A stretch of 64,000 nt of DNA from Qipengyuania xiamenensis (GCF_019711495.1 NZ_JAIGNM010000002.1:372001-436000); one strand, 5' to 3'; positions 34,300 to 45,080 are shown, counted from the stretch's first letter. Notes: generated from the sequence alone by a model not told the origin. Program-made: numbers and translations.

Positions 34300-35778
34300 C
34301 TATGCCTCCTGCGGCTTGCCTGCCGGTGCCGTCGCCTTGCTGACCAGCCAGATCGCGACCCATGCCGCGATGAAGCCGGGGACGATCTCATATAGGCCCG
34401 CGTCCATTCCGGGAAGCTGGCTGTTCCAGCCAAGGGCAATCCATGCGGCGACGGTCCCTGCGCCGGTCACGAGGCCCGCGACTGCACCGGCACCCGTCAT
34501 CTTGTCCCAGATCAGCGAAAGGATGATCAGCGGGCCGAAGGCGGCACCGAAGCCTGCCCACGCGTTGGACACGAGGCCGAGCACCTGGCTTTCCGGATCG
34601 CTGGCAATCGCGATGGCGGCCAGCGCGACCAGCGCCACGCAGATGCGGCCCACGTTCACGCTTTCGCGCTCGCTCGCTTCCTTGCGGAAGAACAGCTTGT
34701 AGAAATCCTCGGTCAGCGAGCTCGATGCGACCAGCAGCTGCGAGCTGATGGTCGACATGATCGCGGCCAGCAGCGCGGCCAGCAGGAAGCCGGTGATGAC
34801 CGGGTGGAACAGCAGGTTGGCAAGGACGATGAAGATCGTCTCGGGATTGTCGACCACGAGGCCGTTGCGCTCGACATAGGCGCGCCCGGCAATGCCGATA
34901 CCGATCGAACCGATCAGCGCGACACCCATCCAAGTCATGCCGATATTGCGCGCGGTCTTCACCTTCTCGACCGTATCGATGGCCATGAAGCGCACGATGA
35001 TGTGCGGCTGGCCGAAATAGCCCAGGCCCCATGTAACGGCGCTGATGAAGCCGAGCAGCGTCAGGCCCTGCGTCAGGCTCAGGAAGCCGTCGACCGGTAC
35101 ATCGCTGAGCGAACCGCCGCTTTCACCGCCGGCACCGAACATCACCACCAGCGGCATCAGCACGAGCGCCACGACCATGATGCAGCCCTGGACGAAATCC
35201 GTGAGGCTGACGGCAAGGAAGCCTCCGACCATGGTATATGCGAGAACCACGAGCGCAGTGATCCAGATACCCATCATGTAATCGCTCATGCCCCAATCAG
35301 GCAGGATGCCGGCAAAGCTGGTTTCGAACAGCAATCCGCCACCAACGAGACCGGCTGCGGTGTAGACTGCGAAGAAAACCACCACGATGAGCGCGGAGAC
35401 GACGCGCAGCGCCACCGCCTTGTCGGGAAAGCGATTGGCGAGGAATTCGGGGATGGTCAGCGCGTTGCCGCGCTCTTCGGTCTGCTTCCGGAGGCGCGGT
35501 GCGACGACGATCCAATTGACGAAAGCGCCCACGAACAAGCCGATGCCGATCCATGCCTCGACGAGGCCGGCCGCATAAAGGGCTCCGGGTAGGCCAAGCA
35601 GCAGCCAGCCGCTCATGTCCGATGCACCTGCGGACAGCGCGGCCACTGCCGGTGGCAGGTTCCGGCCGGCAAGGAGATAACCCTCGCTTGTGTCGGTCGA
35701 ACGTTTCCAGGCCCACAGGCCGATGGCGATCATGGCCACGAAATAGAGGCCGAGCGAAATAAGTGTTCCAGTCTGCAT
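34300..35778 (-). CDS. putP: Sodium/proline symporter
   Basis: 492 residues with about 13 hydrophobic helices; sodium:solute symporter family. The PutP N-terminus is clear: GYLLAGRNLPPAVAALSAGA followed by SDMSGWLLLGLPGALYAAGL, with GLGYFGQPHIIVRFMAI further on. It imports proline with Na+ for use as carbon/nitrogen source or osmolyte. No putA is adjacent. It is followed by the VOC gene in the same direction. Confidence 0.9.
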   Translation of the reverse strand: MQTGTLISLGLYFVAMIAIGLWAWKRSTDTSEGYLLAGRNLPPAVAALSAGASDMSGWLLLGLPGALYAAGLVEAWIGIGLFVGAFVNWIVVAPRLRKQTEERGNALTIPEFLANRFPDKAVALRVVSALIVVVFFAVYTAAGLVGGGLLFETSFAGILPDWGMSDYMMGIWITALVVLAYTMVGGFLAVSLTDFVQGCIMVVALVLMPLVVMFGAGGESGGSLSDVPVDGFLSLTQGLTLLGFISAVTWGLGYFGQPHIIVRFMAIDTVEKVKTARNIGMTWMGVALIGSIGIGIAGRAYVERNGLVVDNPETIFIVLANLLFHPVITGFLLAALLAAIMSTISSQLLVASSSLTEDFYKLFFRKEASERESVNVGRICVALVALAAIAIASDPESQVLGLVSNAWAGFGAAFGPLIILSLIWDKMTGAGAVAGLVTGAGTVAAWIALGWNSQLPGMDAGLYEIVPGFIAAWVAIWLVSKATAPAGKPQEA

Positions 35779-35884
35779 GGACGGGCTGGTAACAAATGCA
35801 ACCGGTGCTGGCTAGCTTCAGGCCGGAGCGGTGTCTGGCGAGGGGGTAGCGGCCCTTTTGCTGCTCTCATGCATTGGTGGCGTA

Positions 35885-36652
35885 ATGCCTCTTACGCTTA
35901 TCACCCTGCTGATGGCCTTCGCGTTTTGCGCGGTGCATCTTTTCGTCGGCCAGCTTCGCTTCCTCGATCGGAATCCGCGAAGCCGGTGGCTGTCCTTCGC
36001 CGGCGGTGTCGCGGTGGGTTATGTGTTCCTGCACATCCTTCCCGAACTCGCAGCGCATTCGGAGACCTTCGAGAAGGCGACCGGCTTCGATGCGACATTG
36101 GCGGAAGAGCTGGTCTACGCGCTATCGCTTGCAGGGCTGGCGCTGTTCTACGGACTGGAGCGTTCGCTCGCGATTTCACGGGACCGGCGGATGGCGACCG
36201 AGGGACGGGACCGCCCGCATCACCCGGTCTTCTGGCTCCATATCGGAGCGAGCGCGCTGCTGGTGCTGCTCATCGCTTACCTGCTCAACCACCGCGAGGA
36301 CCCGACTCCGGCGGGACTGGCGCTCTATTTCGCGGCCATGATGCTGCACTTCGTAACCGCCGACTTCGGCACGCGGGCCGATCATCCGGAGATTTACGAT
36401 GCGCGCGGGCGCTGGGTGCTGGCCGCAGCGACGCTGGGCGGCTGGCTGCTCGGCATCCTTGTCGAACTGCCCGAGCTGGTCATCGGCTGCCTCTTCGCAT
36501 TCGTCGGAGGCGGCATCGTACTCCTGGTGCTCAAGGAAGAGCTACCGGAGGATCGCAAGAGCTTTTTCCTGCCGTTCCTTGCGGGGGCAGGGCTTTATGC
36601 CGCGCTCGTGCTGGGCGAGACCTGGCTCGCCGCAGCACATATGGCGGGATAG
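35885..36652 (+). CDS. ZIP-like integral membrane protein
   Basis: 255 residues from the ATG at 35885; a GTG at 35831 gives 18 more hydrophobic residues. About seven to eight transmembrane helices. VGYVFLHILPELAAHSETFE resembles the helix IV-like ZIP metal motif (H-x-LPE), and LHFVTADFG, EIYDAR and LVELPELVIG contain further buried polar residues. Metal transport is inferred only by this likeness. It is convergent with typA, the stops being three bases apart. Confidence 0.6.
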   Translation: MPLTLITLLMAFAFCAVHLFVGQLRFLDRNPRSRWLSFAGGVAVGYVFLHILPELAAHSETFEKATGFDATLAEELVYALSLAGLALFYGLERSLAISRDRRMATEGRDRPHHPVFWLHIGASALLVLLIAYLLNHREDPTPAGLALYFAAMMLHFVTADFGTRADHPEIYDARGRWVLAAATLGGWLLGILVELPELVIGCLFAFVGGGIVLLVLKEELPEDRKSFFLPFLAGAGLYAALVLGETWLAAAHMAG

Positions 36653-36655
36653 CTT

Positions 36656-38476
36656 TTAGCCCTGCGCGGCGCGCTTGGCGCGCTTGCGCTCGTGCGGGTC
36701 GAGGATAGCCTTGCGAAGACGGATGTTCTCCGGCGTCACTTCGACCATTTCATCGTCGTCGATGTAGGCGATGGCCTGTTCCAGCGTCATCACACGCGGC
36801 GGCGTCAGGCGGATGGCATCGTCCTTGCCGGTCGAACGGAAGTTCGTCAGCTGCTTCGACTTCATCGGGTTCACTTCGAGATCGTCGGGCTTGGCGTTCT
36901 CGCCGATAATCATGCCTTCGTAGATCTTCGCGCCGCCACCGATGAAGAGTTCGCCGCGATCTTCGAGAGCGTTGAGCGCATAGGGGACAGCTTCACCCGG
37001 GACCATCGAGATAAGGACGCCGTTCTGGCGACCTTCGATGGGGCCGCGATAGGTGTCGTACTTCTCGAACAGGCGGTTCATGATGCCCGTGCCGCGCGTG
37101 TCGGACAGGAATTCGCCGTGGTAGCCGATGAGGCCGCGCGAGGGGGCGGAGAAGGTGATGCGGGTCTTGCCCTGGCCCGAGGGACGCATTTCGGTCAGCT
37201 CGGCCTTGCGGCGCTGCATCTTCTCGACGACCGTTCCCGAGTGCTCGTCGTCGACGTCGATGACGACCGTCTCGAACGGCTCCATGCGCTGGCCGTTCTC
37301 TTCACGGAACAGCACGCGCGGACGGCTGATGCCGAGTTCAAAACCTTCGCGGCGCATCGTTTCGATGAGCACGCCCAGCTGGAGTTCGCCGCGGCCGGCC
37401 ACTTCGAAGCTGTCCTTGTCGGCGCTTTCGGTGATGCGGATAGCGACGTTGGTTTCGGCTTCGCGGTAGAGACGGTCGCGGATCATGCGGCTCGTCACCT
37501 TGCTGCCTTCGCGGCCGGCCAGCGGGCTGTCGTTGACCGAGAACTGCATGGCGAGCGTCGGCGGATCGATCGGCTGCGCTTCGATCGGCGTCTTCACGCT
37601 GGGGTCGGCGAGGGTGTTCGAAACGGTCGCCTTTTCGAGGCCCGCAAGCGCGATGATGTCGCCCGCTACAGCGCTTTCAACCGGTACGCGGTCGAGACCG
37701 TCGAACGACATGAGCTTGGTGGCGCGGCCGACTTCGATGACCTTGCCATCGGCGTCGAGAGCGTGGATCGGATCGTTGAGATTGATCTTGCCCGACTGAA
37801 CGCGGCCGGTGAGCACGCGGCCCATGAAGTTGTCGCGGTCTAGCAGGGTGGCGAGGAAGCTGAACGGCGCTTCGGTGTCGAGGCCGGGGGCCGGGACATG
37901 CTCGGTGATCAGCTTGAAAAGCGGTTCGAGGTCGCCCGAACGAGCATTCTCGTCTTCGCTGGCATAGCCATCGCGGCCCGAGGCCCAGAGCGACGGGAAG
38001 TCGAGCTGTTCGTCGGTGGCATCGAGCGACGCGAAAAGGTCGAACACTTCGTCGAGCACTTCCTGCGGACGCGCATCGCTGCGGTCGATCTTGTTCACGA
38101 CCACGATGGGGCGAAGGCCCAAGCCCAGCGCCTTGCCGGTGACGAACTTGGTCTGCGGCATCGGGCCTTCTGCGGAATCGACCAGCAGGATGACGCCGTC
38201 GACCATGCTCAGGATACGCTCCACCTCGGCGCCGAAGTCGGCGTGGCCCGGAGTGTCGACGATGTTGATGCGCACGCCGTCCTTCTCGACGCTGGTGCAC
38301 TTGGCGAGAATGGTGATGCCGCGCTCTTTTTCGAGGTCGTTGCTATCCATCGCGCGTTCTTCGACGCGCTGGTTTTCGCGGAAGGTGCCGGACTGGCGAA
38401 AGAGCTGGTCGACGAGGGTGGTCTTGCCATGGTCGACGTGGGCGATGATCGCCACGTTGCGAAGGTCGCGGGACAT
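36656..38476 (-). CDS. typA: Ribosome-binding GTPase TypA/BipA
   Basis: 606 residues. Translational GTPase of the EF-G family, acting in ribosome assembly and growth under stress. G1 is [20 protein letters not shown]3 is [10 protein letters not shown]4 is [10 protein letters not shown]; the TypA-specific C-terminal domain includes [18 protein letters not shown] and [20 protein letters not shown]. It ends with a basic tail. Divergent from the TonB-dependent receptor with 256 bases between the starts, a gap that must hold both promoters. Confidence 0.97.
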   Translation of the reverse strand: MSRDLRNVAIIAHVDHGKTTLVDQLFRQSGTFRENQRVEERAMDSNDLEKERGITILAKCTSVEKDGVRINIVDTPGHADFGAEVERILSMVDGVILLVDSAEGPMPQTKFVTGKALGLGLRPIVVVNKIDRSDARPQEVLDEVFDLFASLDATDEQLDFPSLWASGRDGYASEDENARSGDLEPLFKLITEHVPAPGLDTEAPFSFLATLLDRDNFMGRVLTGRVQSGKINLNDPIHALDADGKVIEVGRATKLMSFDGLDRVPVESAVAGDIIALAGLEKATVSNTLADPSVKTPIEAQPIDPPTLAMQFSVNDSPLAGREGSKVTSRMIRDRLYREAETNVAIRITESADKDSFEVAGRGELQLGVLIETMRREGFELGISRPRVLFREENGQRMEPFETVVIDVDDEHSGTVVEKMQRRKAELTEMRPSGQGKTRITFSAPSRGLIGYHGEFLSDTRGTGIMNRLFEKYDTYRGPIEGRQNGVLISMVPGEAVPYALNALEDRGELFIGGGAKIYEGMIIGENAKPDDLEVNPMKSKQLTNFRSTGKDDAIRLTPPRVMTLEQAIAYIDDDEMVEVTPENIRLRKAILDPHERKRAKRAAQG

Positions 38477-38732
38477 AATATGTGCTTTCGTAAGGATGCC
38501 GTAGCGGCGCGTGATTCCGGCGCAGCCAATTCGTGCGCGCCCCTAGCCGAAATGGTGCAATGCGGCAAGCATCAGCAAGTGTGACTCGAAAGGCACACTG
38601 CATGGTGTCTTGCATAGGTATGCCGCTTCGCCCTTGTTGGACGGCCCGCTGGCGAATAACTCACCGTCACTGCGTGATTTTGGGGAATGCGCAGCAACCC
38701 CAACGCAAGTTTCTGTGAGAGGAAGCCAATAC
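38477..38732. promoter_or_regulatory. Intergenic region between typA and TonB receptor
   Basis: 256 bases between divergent starts. A GAGAGGAAG ribosome site lies 8 bases before the receptor ATG. The 5' leader is long and I could not identify a riboswitch or a convincing Fur or other metal-box palindrome by eye. Confidence 0.4.
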
Positions 38733-41417
38733 ATGAATTTCAAGAATACGAGCCTTCGTGCTGCCCTGCTGACCGGTGCCGCCGCCTTCGCGCTGCCCAC
38801 CGCCGCCTATGCGCAGGACGAAGACCAGGAGCAGGCCTCTGTCGCCGATACGGCTGAAGAGCAGGCCGAGAGCCCCGATCCCAACGTCATCATCGTCACC
38901 GCGACGAAGCGTGCACAGACCCTCCAGGAAGTGCCTGTCGCCGTCAGCGTGACCACCGCCGAAACCATCGAGCGCGCACAGATCCGCGACCTCAAGGATC
39001 TCCAGACGCAGGTTCCCTCGCTTCGCGTGAACCAGCTGCAGAGCTCGGCCAACACCAACTTCCTGATCCGCGGCTTCGGCAACGGCGCCAACAATGCCGG
39101 TATCGAACCGTCGGTCGGCGTGTTCGTGGACGGCGTCTATCGCAGCCGTACCGCATCGCAGATCACCGACCTTCCCGACGTCCAGCGCATCGAGGTCCTG
39201 CGTGGCCCGCAGTCGACCCTGTTCGGCAAGAACGCCAGCGCCGGCGTCATCTCGATCGTCACCAAGGAGCCGGAATTCGAATTCGGCGGCCTCGCCGAAG
39301 TTTCCTACGGCAATTTCAACTCGATCGTCGGCAAGGGCCTCGTCACCGGTCCGATCAGCGATTCGATCGCATTCAGCCTCGCCGGCGGTATCAACAAGCG
39401 CGACGGCTACCTTGAAGATCAGGGTACGGGCAACGACGTCAACGACCGTGACCGCTGGTTCGGCCGTGGCCAGCTGCTGTTCGATGCCGGTGGCCCGCTC
39501 AAGGTTCGCCTGATCGCAGACTACGACAAGGTTGACGAAAACTGCTGCGGCGTCGTGAACCTGCAGCAGAGCGCTGCGACCGGTGCCGTCTTCGCCCTCG
39601 GTGGCGCTGTCAACGATCCGGCCAACGCGTTCGATGACGAAGTCTACACCAACTTCGATTCCTCGAATGACATCGAGAACAAGGGTATCTCGGGCCAGAT
39701 CGATTACGAACTGGGTGCCTTCACCCTGACCTCGATCACCGCCTATCGTGAAAGCGACCTGATCACCGACCAGGATTCTGACTTCACGACTGCCGACCTG
39801 ATCGGCCGCAACTTCGCGGACGTCGGCATCGACACCTTCACGCAGGAACTCCGCATTTCGGGCGAAATCGGCGACCGTCTCAGCGTGCTGCTCGGCGGTT
39901 ACTACTTCGACGAGAGCATCGACCAGTCGAACGAGATCCTCTTCGGCGAAGACTTCCGCGAATATGCCAACATCCTGATCGGTGGCCCGATCACCAGCCC
40001 GCCGAACGATTTCGCGGTGCAGTCGATCGAAGGCACGCTCTCGGCACTTAACGGCCAGAACTATGCCGGTCAGTTCTTCGCTGCAGGCCAGGGCCTGATC
40101 GAAAGCTACACGCTGAAGAACGAGGCGCTCTCGATCTTCGGTCAGCTCGACTTCGAGATCACCGATGGTCTCGTCCTGACGCTGGGCGCGAACTACACCG
40201 ACGACAGCAAGGAAATCACGACCGACGTCACCTCGACGGACGTATTCTCGGGCATCGACCTGGTGACTTCGGGCCAGACGGCGATCTTCTCGACCCTGCT
40301 CGGAAGCGCTGGCGTCAACCCGGCCGATCCGGCCCAGGTTGCGGCTTTCGCTGGTGCCAACCCGGCCCTGTTCGCGCAATTCCAGGCGATTGCGGCCTAC
40401 AACTCGACGCTGTCGCCGACCGCGGCTGCGACCGATCCGAACCCGCTCAATGTTGGCGGTAACCCGCTGCTTCCGCTGCAGGCGTTGCAGTTCCTGCCGC
40501 CCTTCCTCGACGTTCCCAACGTGGTTGAAGATGGCAAGACCAGCGACGACGACTGGAGCTGGACTGCACGTCTCGCCTACGACATCTCGCCGACGCTCAA
40601 CATCTACGCGAGCTACGCGACCGGCTTCAAGGCAAGCAGCTTCAACCTGTCGCGCGACAGCCGTCCGCTGCAGAGCGACCTTGCCGCCATCCAGGCTGCC
40701 GGTATCGCACCGGTCAACCTCGGCACGGGTTCGCGCTTCGCCGGTCCGGAAGAAACCGAAGTCATCGAACTGGGCCTGAAGGGCCAGTGGGATTACGCTG
40801 CGGGTAACCTGACCATCTTCCGCCAGAAGATCGACGGCTTCCAGTCGAATATCTTCACCGGCACCGGCTTCGCGCTGGCCAATGCAGGCCTGCAGGAAAC
40901 CTTCGGTATCGAGTTCGACGGTAACGTCCGCCCGACCGACTGGCTGACCCTGAACGCTGCCTTCACCTACCTCGACCCCGAATATGTCGAGTTCCCCAAC
41001 AGCTCGATCGGCGACCTCTCGGGCCGCCCGGTTGCAGGGATCTCGCAGTATTCGATGTCGATCGGCGGCCAGATCAACAAGGAAGTCAATTCCGCTGGCG
41101 ATCGCGTGATCTTCAACACCAACTTCTACTACGAAGCTCCGGTGCAGGTCGCCGACGGTCTTCCCGGCTTCTTTGACGGTGTGAACCAGGAAACGGCCTT
41201 CGCTGCCGCCCGTCCGTTCCGCCGCGAAGTGAACGAGCTTTCGGCCAGCCTGACCTATGCCTTCGACATGGGTCTCGAAGTCTCGGTCTGGGGCCGCAAC
41301 CTGCTCGACGATCGCTACATCACGACGATCTTCGATTCGGTCGCCCAGTCGGGCTCGATTTCGGGCTACTCGAACCAGCCGCGCACCTACGGCGCTGCGG
41401 TCAAGTTCAAGTTCTAA
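38733..41417 (+). CDS. TonB-dependent outer-membrane receptor
   Basis: 894 residues. A signal peptide MNFKNTSLRAALLTGAAAFA ends near AYAQ; then an acidic linker. The plug starts with the TonB-box region VIIVTATKRAQTLQEVPVAV, followed by the plug signature GVFVDGVYRSRTASQITDLP and the barrel-closing AAVKFKF ending in aromatic Phe. A Cys pair sits in DENCCGVVN. It is the large carbohydrate/organic-substrate type typical of Sphingomonadales; no ligand is evident. Transcribed alone, ending at a strong terminator at 41448. Confidence 0.95.
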   Translation: MNFKNTSLRAALLTGAAAFALPTAAYAQDEDQEQASVADTAEEQAESPDPNVIIVTATKRAQTLQEVPVAVSVTTAETIERAQIRDLKDLQTQVPSLRVNQLQSSANTNFLIRGFGNGANNAGIEPSVGVFVDGVYRSRTASQITDLPDVQRIEVLRGPQSTLFGKNASAGVISIVTKEPEFEFGGLAEVSYGNFNSIVGKGLVTGPISDSIAFSLAGGINKRDGYLEDQGTGNDVNDRDRWFGRGQLLFDAGGPLKVRLIADYDKVDENCCGVVNLQQSAATGAVFALGGAVNDPANAFDDEVYTNFDSSNDIENKGISGQIDYELGAFTLTSITAYRESDLITDQDSDFTTADLIGRNFADVGIDTFTQELRISGEIGDRLSVLLGGYYFDESIDQSNEILFGEDFREYANILIGGPITSPPNDFAVQSIEGTLSALNGQNYAGQFFAAGQGLIESYTLKNEALSIFGQLDFEITDGLVLTLGANYTDDSKEITTDVTSTDVFSGIDLVTSGQTAIFSTLLGSAGVNPADPAQVAAFAGANPALFAQFQAIAAYNSTLSPTAAATDPNPLNVGGNPLLPLQALQFLPPFLDVPNVVEDGKTSDDDWSWTARLAYDISPTLNIYASYATGFKASSFNLSRDSRPLQSDLAAIQAAGIAPVNLGTGSRFAGPEETEVIELGLKGQWDYAAGNLTIFRQKIDGFQSNIFTGTGFALANAGLQETFGIEFDGNVRPTDWLTLNAAFTYLDPEYVEFPNSSIGDLSGRPVAGISQYSMSIGGQINKEVNSAGDRVIFNTNFYYEAPVQVADGLPGFFDGVNQETAFAAARPFRREVNELSASLTYAFDMGLEVSVWGRNLLDDRYITTIFDSVAQSGSISGYSNQPRTYGAAVKFKF

Positions 41418-41447
41418 TCGCGCAGGCGAAAAGAATACAAAAACGGG

Positions 41448-41473
41448 GAAGGGGGCTTTCGGGCCCCCTTTTC
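41448..41473 (+). terminator. Rho-independent terminator after TonB receptor
   Basis: Stem AAGGGGGC/GCCCCCTT with loop TTTCGG, followed by TTTTC. Eight perfect pairs plus T-run. A textbook intrinsic terminator 31 bases after the stop. Confidence 0.9.
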
Positions 41474-41539
41474 TTTCGCGAGTAGAACAAGTTATTTACT
41501 TATTGCCGTCTAGAAAACCCTTCTGCTGGAGGGTTGCAG

Positions 41540-42022
41540 ATGGAATACATGTTCAGGCCGTACGCGCGTTACTTTGATTTTCGCGGGAGATCGTGTCGTA
41601 GCGAATACTGGATGTATACGCTGTTCCTGGTTTCGGTTTCGCTTGTTCTTCTGATCCTCAGCGGAGCGTTCGATGTGTTCCTGCTCGAAGATCCCTATGC
41701 GGGCGCAGACCTGGAAGACGTCGGCATGCTGGGGCTCGTCTGGCTCGTCTTCATGCTATTTTCCCTGATCCCGAGCCTCGCTGTGACCGTCCGCAGGTTT
41801 CACGACATCGGAATGTCGGGCTGGGCCTATGTGGGGCTGGCATTGTTCTCGTTGGTCCCGTTGATCGGCCTGCTCGGCAGTCTCGCTATCTTCGTCATTA
41901 CAGTCCTGCCCAGCAAGGAAGGGGACAATCAGTGGGGCGAAAATCCGCGTGGATTCGGGGATTCCTACCATTCCAACATGCGTGACGACTATCGCACCGG
42001 CGGGGGTGTGCGCTACCGATAG
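41540..42022 (+). CDS. DUF805 membrane protein, first copy
   Basis: 160 residues from the ATG at 41540, with GGAGG 10 bases upstream; a TTG 6 bases earlier is an alternative. DUF805 landmarks: FRPYARYFDFRGRSCRSEYW then hydrophobic segments, and the RRFHDIGMSGW motif. Four helices, inner membrane, unknown function. The C-terminal tail ends DDYRTGGGVRYR. It precedes a second DUF805 gene by 60 bases, as a tandem pair. Confidence 0.85.
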   Translation: MEYMFRPYARYFDFRGRSCRSEYWMYTLFLVSVSLVLLILSGAFDVFLLEDPYAGADLEDVGMLGLVWLVFMLFSLIPSLAVTVRRFHDIGMSGWAYVGLALFSLVPLIGLLGSLAIFVITVLPSKEGDNQWGENPRGFGDSYHSNMRDDYRTGGGVRYR

Positions 42023-42081
42023 GGCGCGCGCTGCGATCGCATTGCCAGTGCGCGGTGTGAATTGCGTCCGGAGCCTCTGAA

Positions 42082-42576
42082 ATGACCAATTGGCTGACTG
42101 TGCCGGTCAAGCGCATGACCGATTTCAAGGGCCGTTCGCGGCGGCGCGAGTTCTGGATATTCTCGTTTGCGCTGTTGGCGTTCTGGGTGGCGTTCTTCCT
42201 TGCAGCCGACGCGCTGTTCCCGCTGCCGGAAGGGGTGCCGGGCGAGGCGCCACTCGACGATGTCCCGCCGATCAGCGTAGGCGCGAACAGGATGGTGGTG
42301 TGGCTCGGACTTCCGCTGCTGCTCTTCTTCGGCTGGGTGCACCTCGCCCTGTCGATCAGGCGACTGCATGACACCGGACGTTCCGGCTGGTGGTATCTGG
42401 TGATCCTTATCCCGTGGCTCGGGACGATCTGGCTGTTTGTCTGGTTCCTCCAGGACAGCCAGCCTTTCGATACGATCTTCGGACCGGACCCCAAGGGCCG
42501 CGTCGAAGTGCCGCCCAAGCCGGATCGCGAGTTCGACTACGTCCCGCTACCTGCCGCGCCGGTCCGGCGCGACTAG
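42082..42576 (+). CDS. DUF805 membrane protein, second copy
   Basis: 164 residues. Family marks are DFKGRSRRREFWIFSFALLA and IRRLHDTGRSGWWYLVILIP. Four helices with a Pro-rich C-terminal end (VPPKPDREFDYVPLPAAP). It forms a tandem pair with the previous gene, probably co-transcribed. Its stop overlaps the stop of the oppositely oriented ABC permease by the palindrome CTAG. Confidence 0.85.
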   Translation: MTNWLTVPVKRMTDFKGRSRRREFWIFSFALLAFWVAFFLAADALFPLPEGVPGEAPLDDVPPISVGANRMVVWLGLPLLLFFGWVHLALSIRRLHDTGRSGWWYLVILIPWLGTIWLFVWFLQDSQPFDTIFGPDPKGRVEVPPKPDREFDYVPLPAAPVRRD

Positions 42577-45080
42577 AGCGCGCGCAAGGCCTGTGCGGGC
42601 TTGGCGCGCAGCAGGGGCAGCGAACCGCCGATCGCGAAGGCAAGGACCACGAAAAGGCCGAGGCCGAGGACGGCGAAGACTTCCATCCAGTCGGGCAGCC
42701 AGTCGAATTCGAAAAGCTGTGTCACCACCAGCCACGCAGTCAGCGTGCCAAGGCCCAGCGCAACTATGGCCAGAGCGCCTGCGAGCAAGGCGTATTCCGC
42801 CAGCTGCATCTTGAGCACCTGTCCGCGATCCGCACCGAGGACCCGCAGCACCACCGTGTCGTATGTGCGCGAGGCGCGTGCGGCCGCAATCGCGCCTAGC
42901 AACACGGCAAGCCCGGCGAGAACCGCAACACTGGCGGCAGCGAGCGTCGCCAAGCCGACCTGCTCTAGGATCGTGCGCGCCTGCTGGAGCACGCCTCCAA
43001 CTTCGATGACCGATGTCGACTGGAAATTGCGAACGAGCGCCTGCAGGAGCGGGCCGGTGGGCGTGCCCTCCGTCAGTTCAATGGTGGCGGCAAGGTTGTG
43101 CGGCGTATCGCGCAGGGCATTGGGGCTGAGCACGAACACATAGTTGAAGCCCATGCTCTCCCAGTCGATCGTGCGCGTGCTGGCGATCCGGGCCTCGATC
43201 TCTGCGCCCAAGACGCCGAAGACCAGCTTGTCGCCCACTTCGAGACCTGCGGCGGAGGCGAAATCATCCTCGACGCTGACGAGGTATTCGCCTTCATGCA
43301 TCGGTCCCCACCATTCACCGTCGACCAGCTCGTCGCCCTCGGGAAGGGTGTCGGCATAGGTCAGGCCGCGTTCGCCGCGCAGCGCCCATGCACCATCGGG
43401 GATTTCCTCGAGGCTGGCGGTGCGGGTCAGGTCGCCTTCGGGGCCGAATGCGAGAACCGATCCGCGCAGTGCGGCGACCGCAGTCACCTGTGCACCGGCA
43501 TCAGTTTCCGTCACGAGATCGCGGAATTCCGCCTCGCGTTCACGGGGCACGTCGAGCACGAAGTAATCGGGCGCGCGTTCGGGGACGCGCTTCTCGATAT
43601 TGCCGTCGATCGAACTCTGGATGGCAGCGAGCAGCACGAAGGCGGCAAGCCCGAAGCCGAGCGCGGTCACCAGTGCACCGGTGCTCGAGCCGGGGCGATG
43701 GATATTGGCAATCGCCGCGCGGGCGATCGGGCTCTTGGGACGCGGAAGTGAAGCCGCGGTCTTGCGGATGCCCCAGCCGAGCAGTGCGAGCAGGCCGAAT
43801 ACGACGGCTGCACCGGCGAGGAAACCGCCAGCCAGCATCGGGCGGCTCGATGTGACGAGCGCCAGTCCCACGATTGCAGCAAGGCCGAGCAGGACTACGC
43901 CGATGGCGGCCTTGTCGCGGACAAGCGGCGCGACGCGGGCGCGCATCAGGGCCATGGCGGGGAAATTGCGCGCTCTCATCAGCGGTGGCGCGGCGAAGAC
44001 CAGCGCGACCAGCAGGCCATATGCCGCCGCGAGCAGCAGTGCGCCCGGATCGATCACGAAGCCCGCATTGACAGGCAGGAGTCCTTCCAGCGCCTGCGCC
44101 AGGATCGGCACGACGGCGACACCGACTGCAAGGCCCGCGATGCTGCCGACCGCCGCTGCAGCGAAGATCTGCAAGGCGTAGATGCGGGCAATGTCCTTGG
44201 AGGTCGCGCCGAGGATCTTGAGTGTCGCCACCGACTGGCGACGTGCATCGAGATAGGACGACACACCGCCGCCGATGCCTATCCCGGCGATGACGAGTGC
44301 TGCGAGACCCACGAGGGTCAGGAATTCGCTCATTCGTTCGACGAAGCGGTCGGTGCCCGGTGCCGCGCGTTCTGCCGTGTCGATGTCGAAACCGGCTTCG
44401 GGGAAGCGGTTCTCGAGGTCTTCCTCGATCTCTTCGAGGTTGCGCGGCGTGGACAGCGCGACGCGGGTCTTGCTCTGGTACATCGCGCCGGGAGCCAGCA
44501 GGCCCGCGCGCTTGGGGAGGTCTTCGGCAACGATGATCGTCGGGCCGAGCTGGAAACCCTCGCCAAGGCGATCGGGCTCGTCTGCGATGATCCCCGCCAC
44601 CGTCAGCGTCTCCGTGCCGATGGCGATGCTATCGCCAGCACCCACGCCAAGCCGGTCGGCCGCGCCGGGGGCGATATAGGCCTCGTTGCCGGTCGGGGCA
44701 GGCGCCTCGCCCCTGCGTTCGAGCATAAGCGTGCCGTAGAGCGGGTAGGCGGCGTCTACGGCCTTGAGTTCGATGGGCGCTGCGACGTCATCTTTGCGCG
44801 CCATCGCCTGCATTCGCGTTCCGGCCGAAACCGTTCCCAGTTCTTCGAGCGCGCCGCGCTCTTCCTCGTTCAGCGAGCGCTGCCACAACTCGATCTGCAC
44901 GTCGCCGCCAAGGAAGGCCTGGCCGTTGGCTGCAAGCTCACGCTCGATTGCCGCAGTGAGCGAACCGATCGCGGCCAGCGCTGCTGTGCCGAGGAAAATG
45001 CATACGAGAAGGAGGCGCAGCCCCTTGAAGCGCGCATTAAGATCGCGCCGTGCAATGCGCCAGGCGGTGCCCCAGCTCAT
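42573..45080 (-). CDS. ABC transporter permease, FtsX type (YbbP-like)
   Basis: 835 residues. Long permease of the MacB/LolC type, with two FtsX domains. Starts RDLNARFKGLRLLLVCIFLG, then a large periplasmic domain, four helices around SSYLDARRQSVATLKILGAT, and a repeat at the C-terminus containing TYDTVVLRVLGADRGQVLKM. The ATG at 45080 overlaps the ATPase stop (ATGA). Together with the ATPase and the divergent TesA-like esterase it matches the ybbA-ybbP-tesA arrangement of E. coli. The substrate is unknown; lipid or lipoprotein export is a fair guess. Confidence 0.9.
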   Translation of the reverse strand: MSWGTAWRIARRDLNARFKGLRLLLVCIFLGTAALAAIGSLTAAIERELAANGQAFLGGDVQIELWQRSLNEEERGALEELGTVSAGTRMQAMARKDDVAAPIELKAVDAAYPLYGTLMLERRGEAPAPTGNEAYIAPGAADRLGVGAGDSIAIGTETLTVAGIIADEPDRLGEGFQLGPTIIVAEDLPKRAGLLAPGAMYQSKTRVALSTPRNLEEIEEDLENRFPEAGFDIDTAERAAPGTDRFVERMSEFLTLVGLAALVIAGIGIGGGVSSYLDARRQSVATLKILGATSKDIARIYALQIFAAAAVGSIAGLAVGVAVVPILAQALEGLLPVNAGFVIDPGALLLAAAYGLLVALVFAAPPLMRARNFPAMALMRARVAPLVRDKAAIGVVLLGLAAIVGLALVTSSRPMLAGGFLAGAAVVFGLLALLGWGIRKTAASLPRPKSPIARAAIANIHRPGSSTGALVTALGFGLAAFVLLAAIQSSIDGNIEKRVPERAPDYFVLDVPREREAEFRDLVTETDAGAQVTAVAALRGSVLAFGPEGDLTRTASLEEIPDGAWALRGERGLTYADTLPEGDELVDGEWWGPMHEGEYLVSVEDDFASAAGLEVGDKLVFGVLGAEIEARIASTRTIDWESMGFNYVFVLSPNALRDTPHNLAATIELTEGTPTGPLLQALVRNFQSTSVIEVGGVLQQARTILEQVGLATLAAASVAVLAGLAVLLGAIAAARASRTYDTVVLRVLGADRGQVLKMQLAEYALLAGALAIVALGLGTLTAWLVVTQLFEFDWLPDWMEVFAVLGLGLFVVLAFAIGGSLPLLRAKPAQALRAL

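Noticed and set aside
38667-40379. Long reverse-strand open frame (570 codons) over the TonB receptor
   Set aside because: Antisense to a clear receptor gene; the composition follows the complementary codon pattern of GC-rich DNA and no protein motif is seen.
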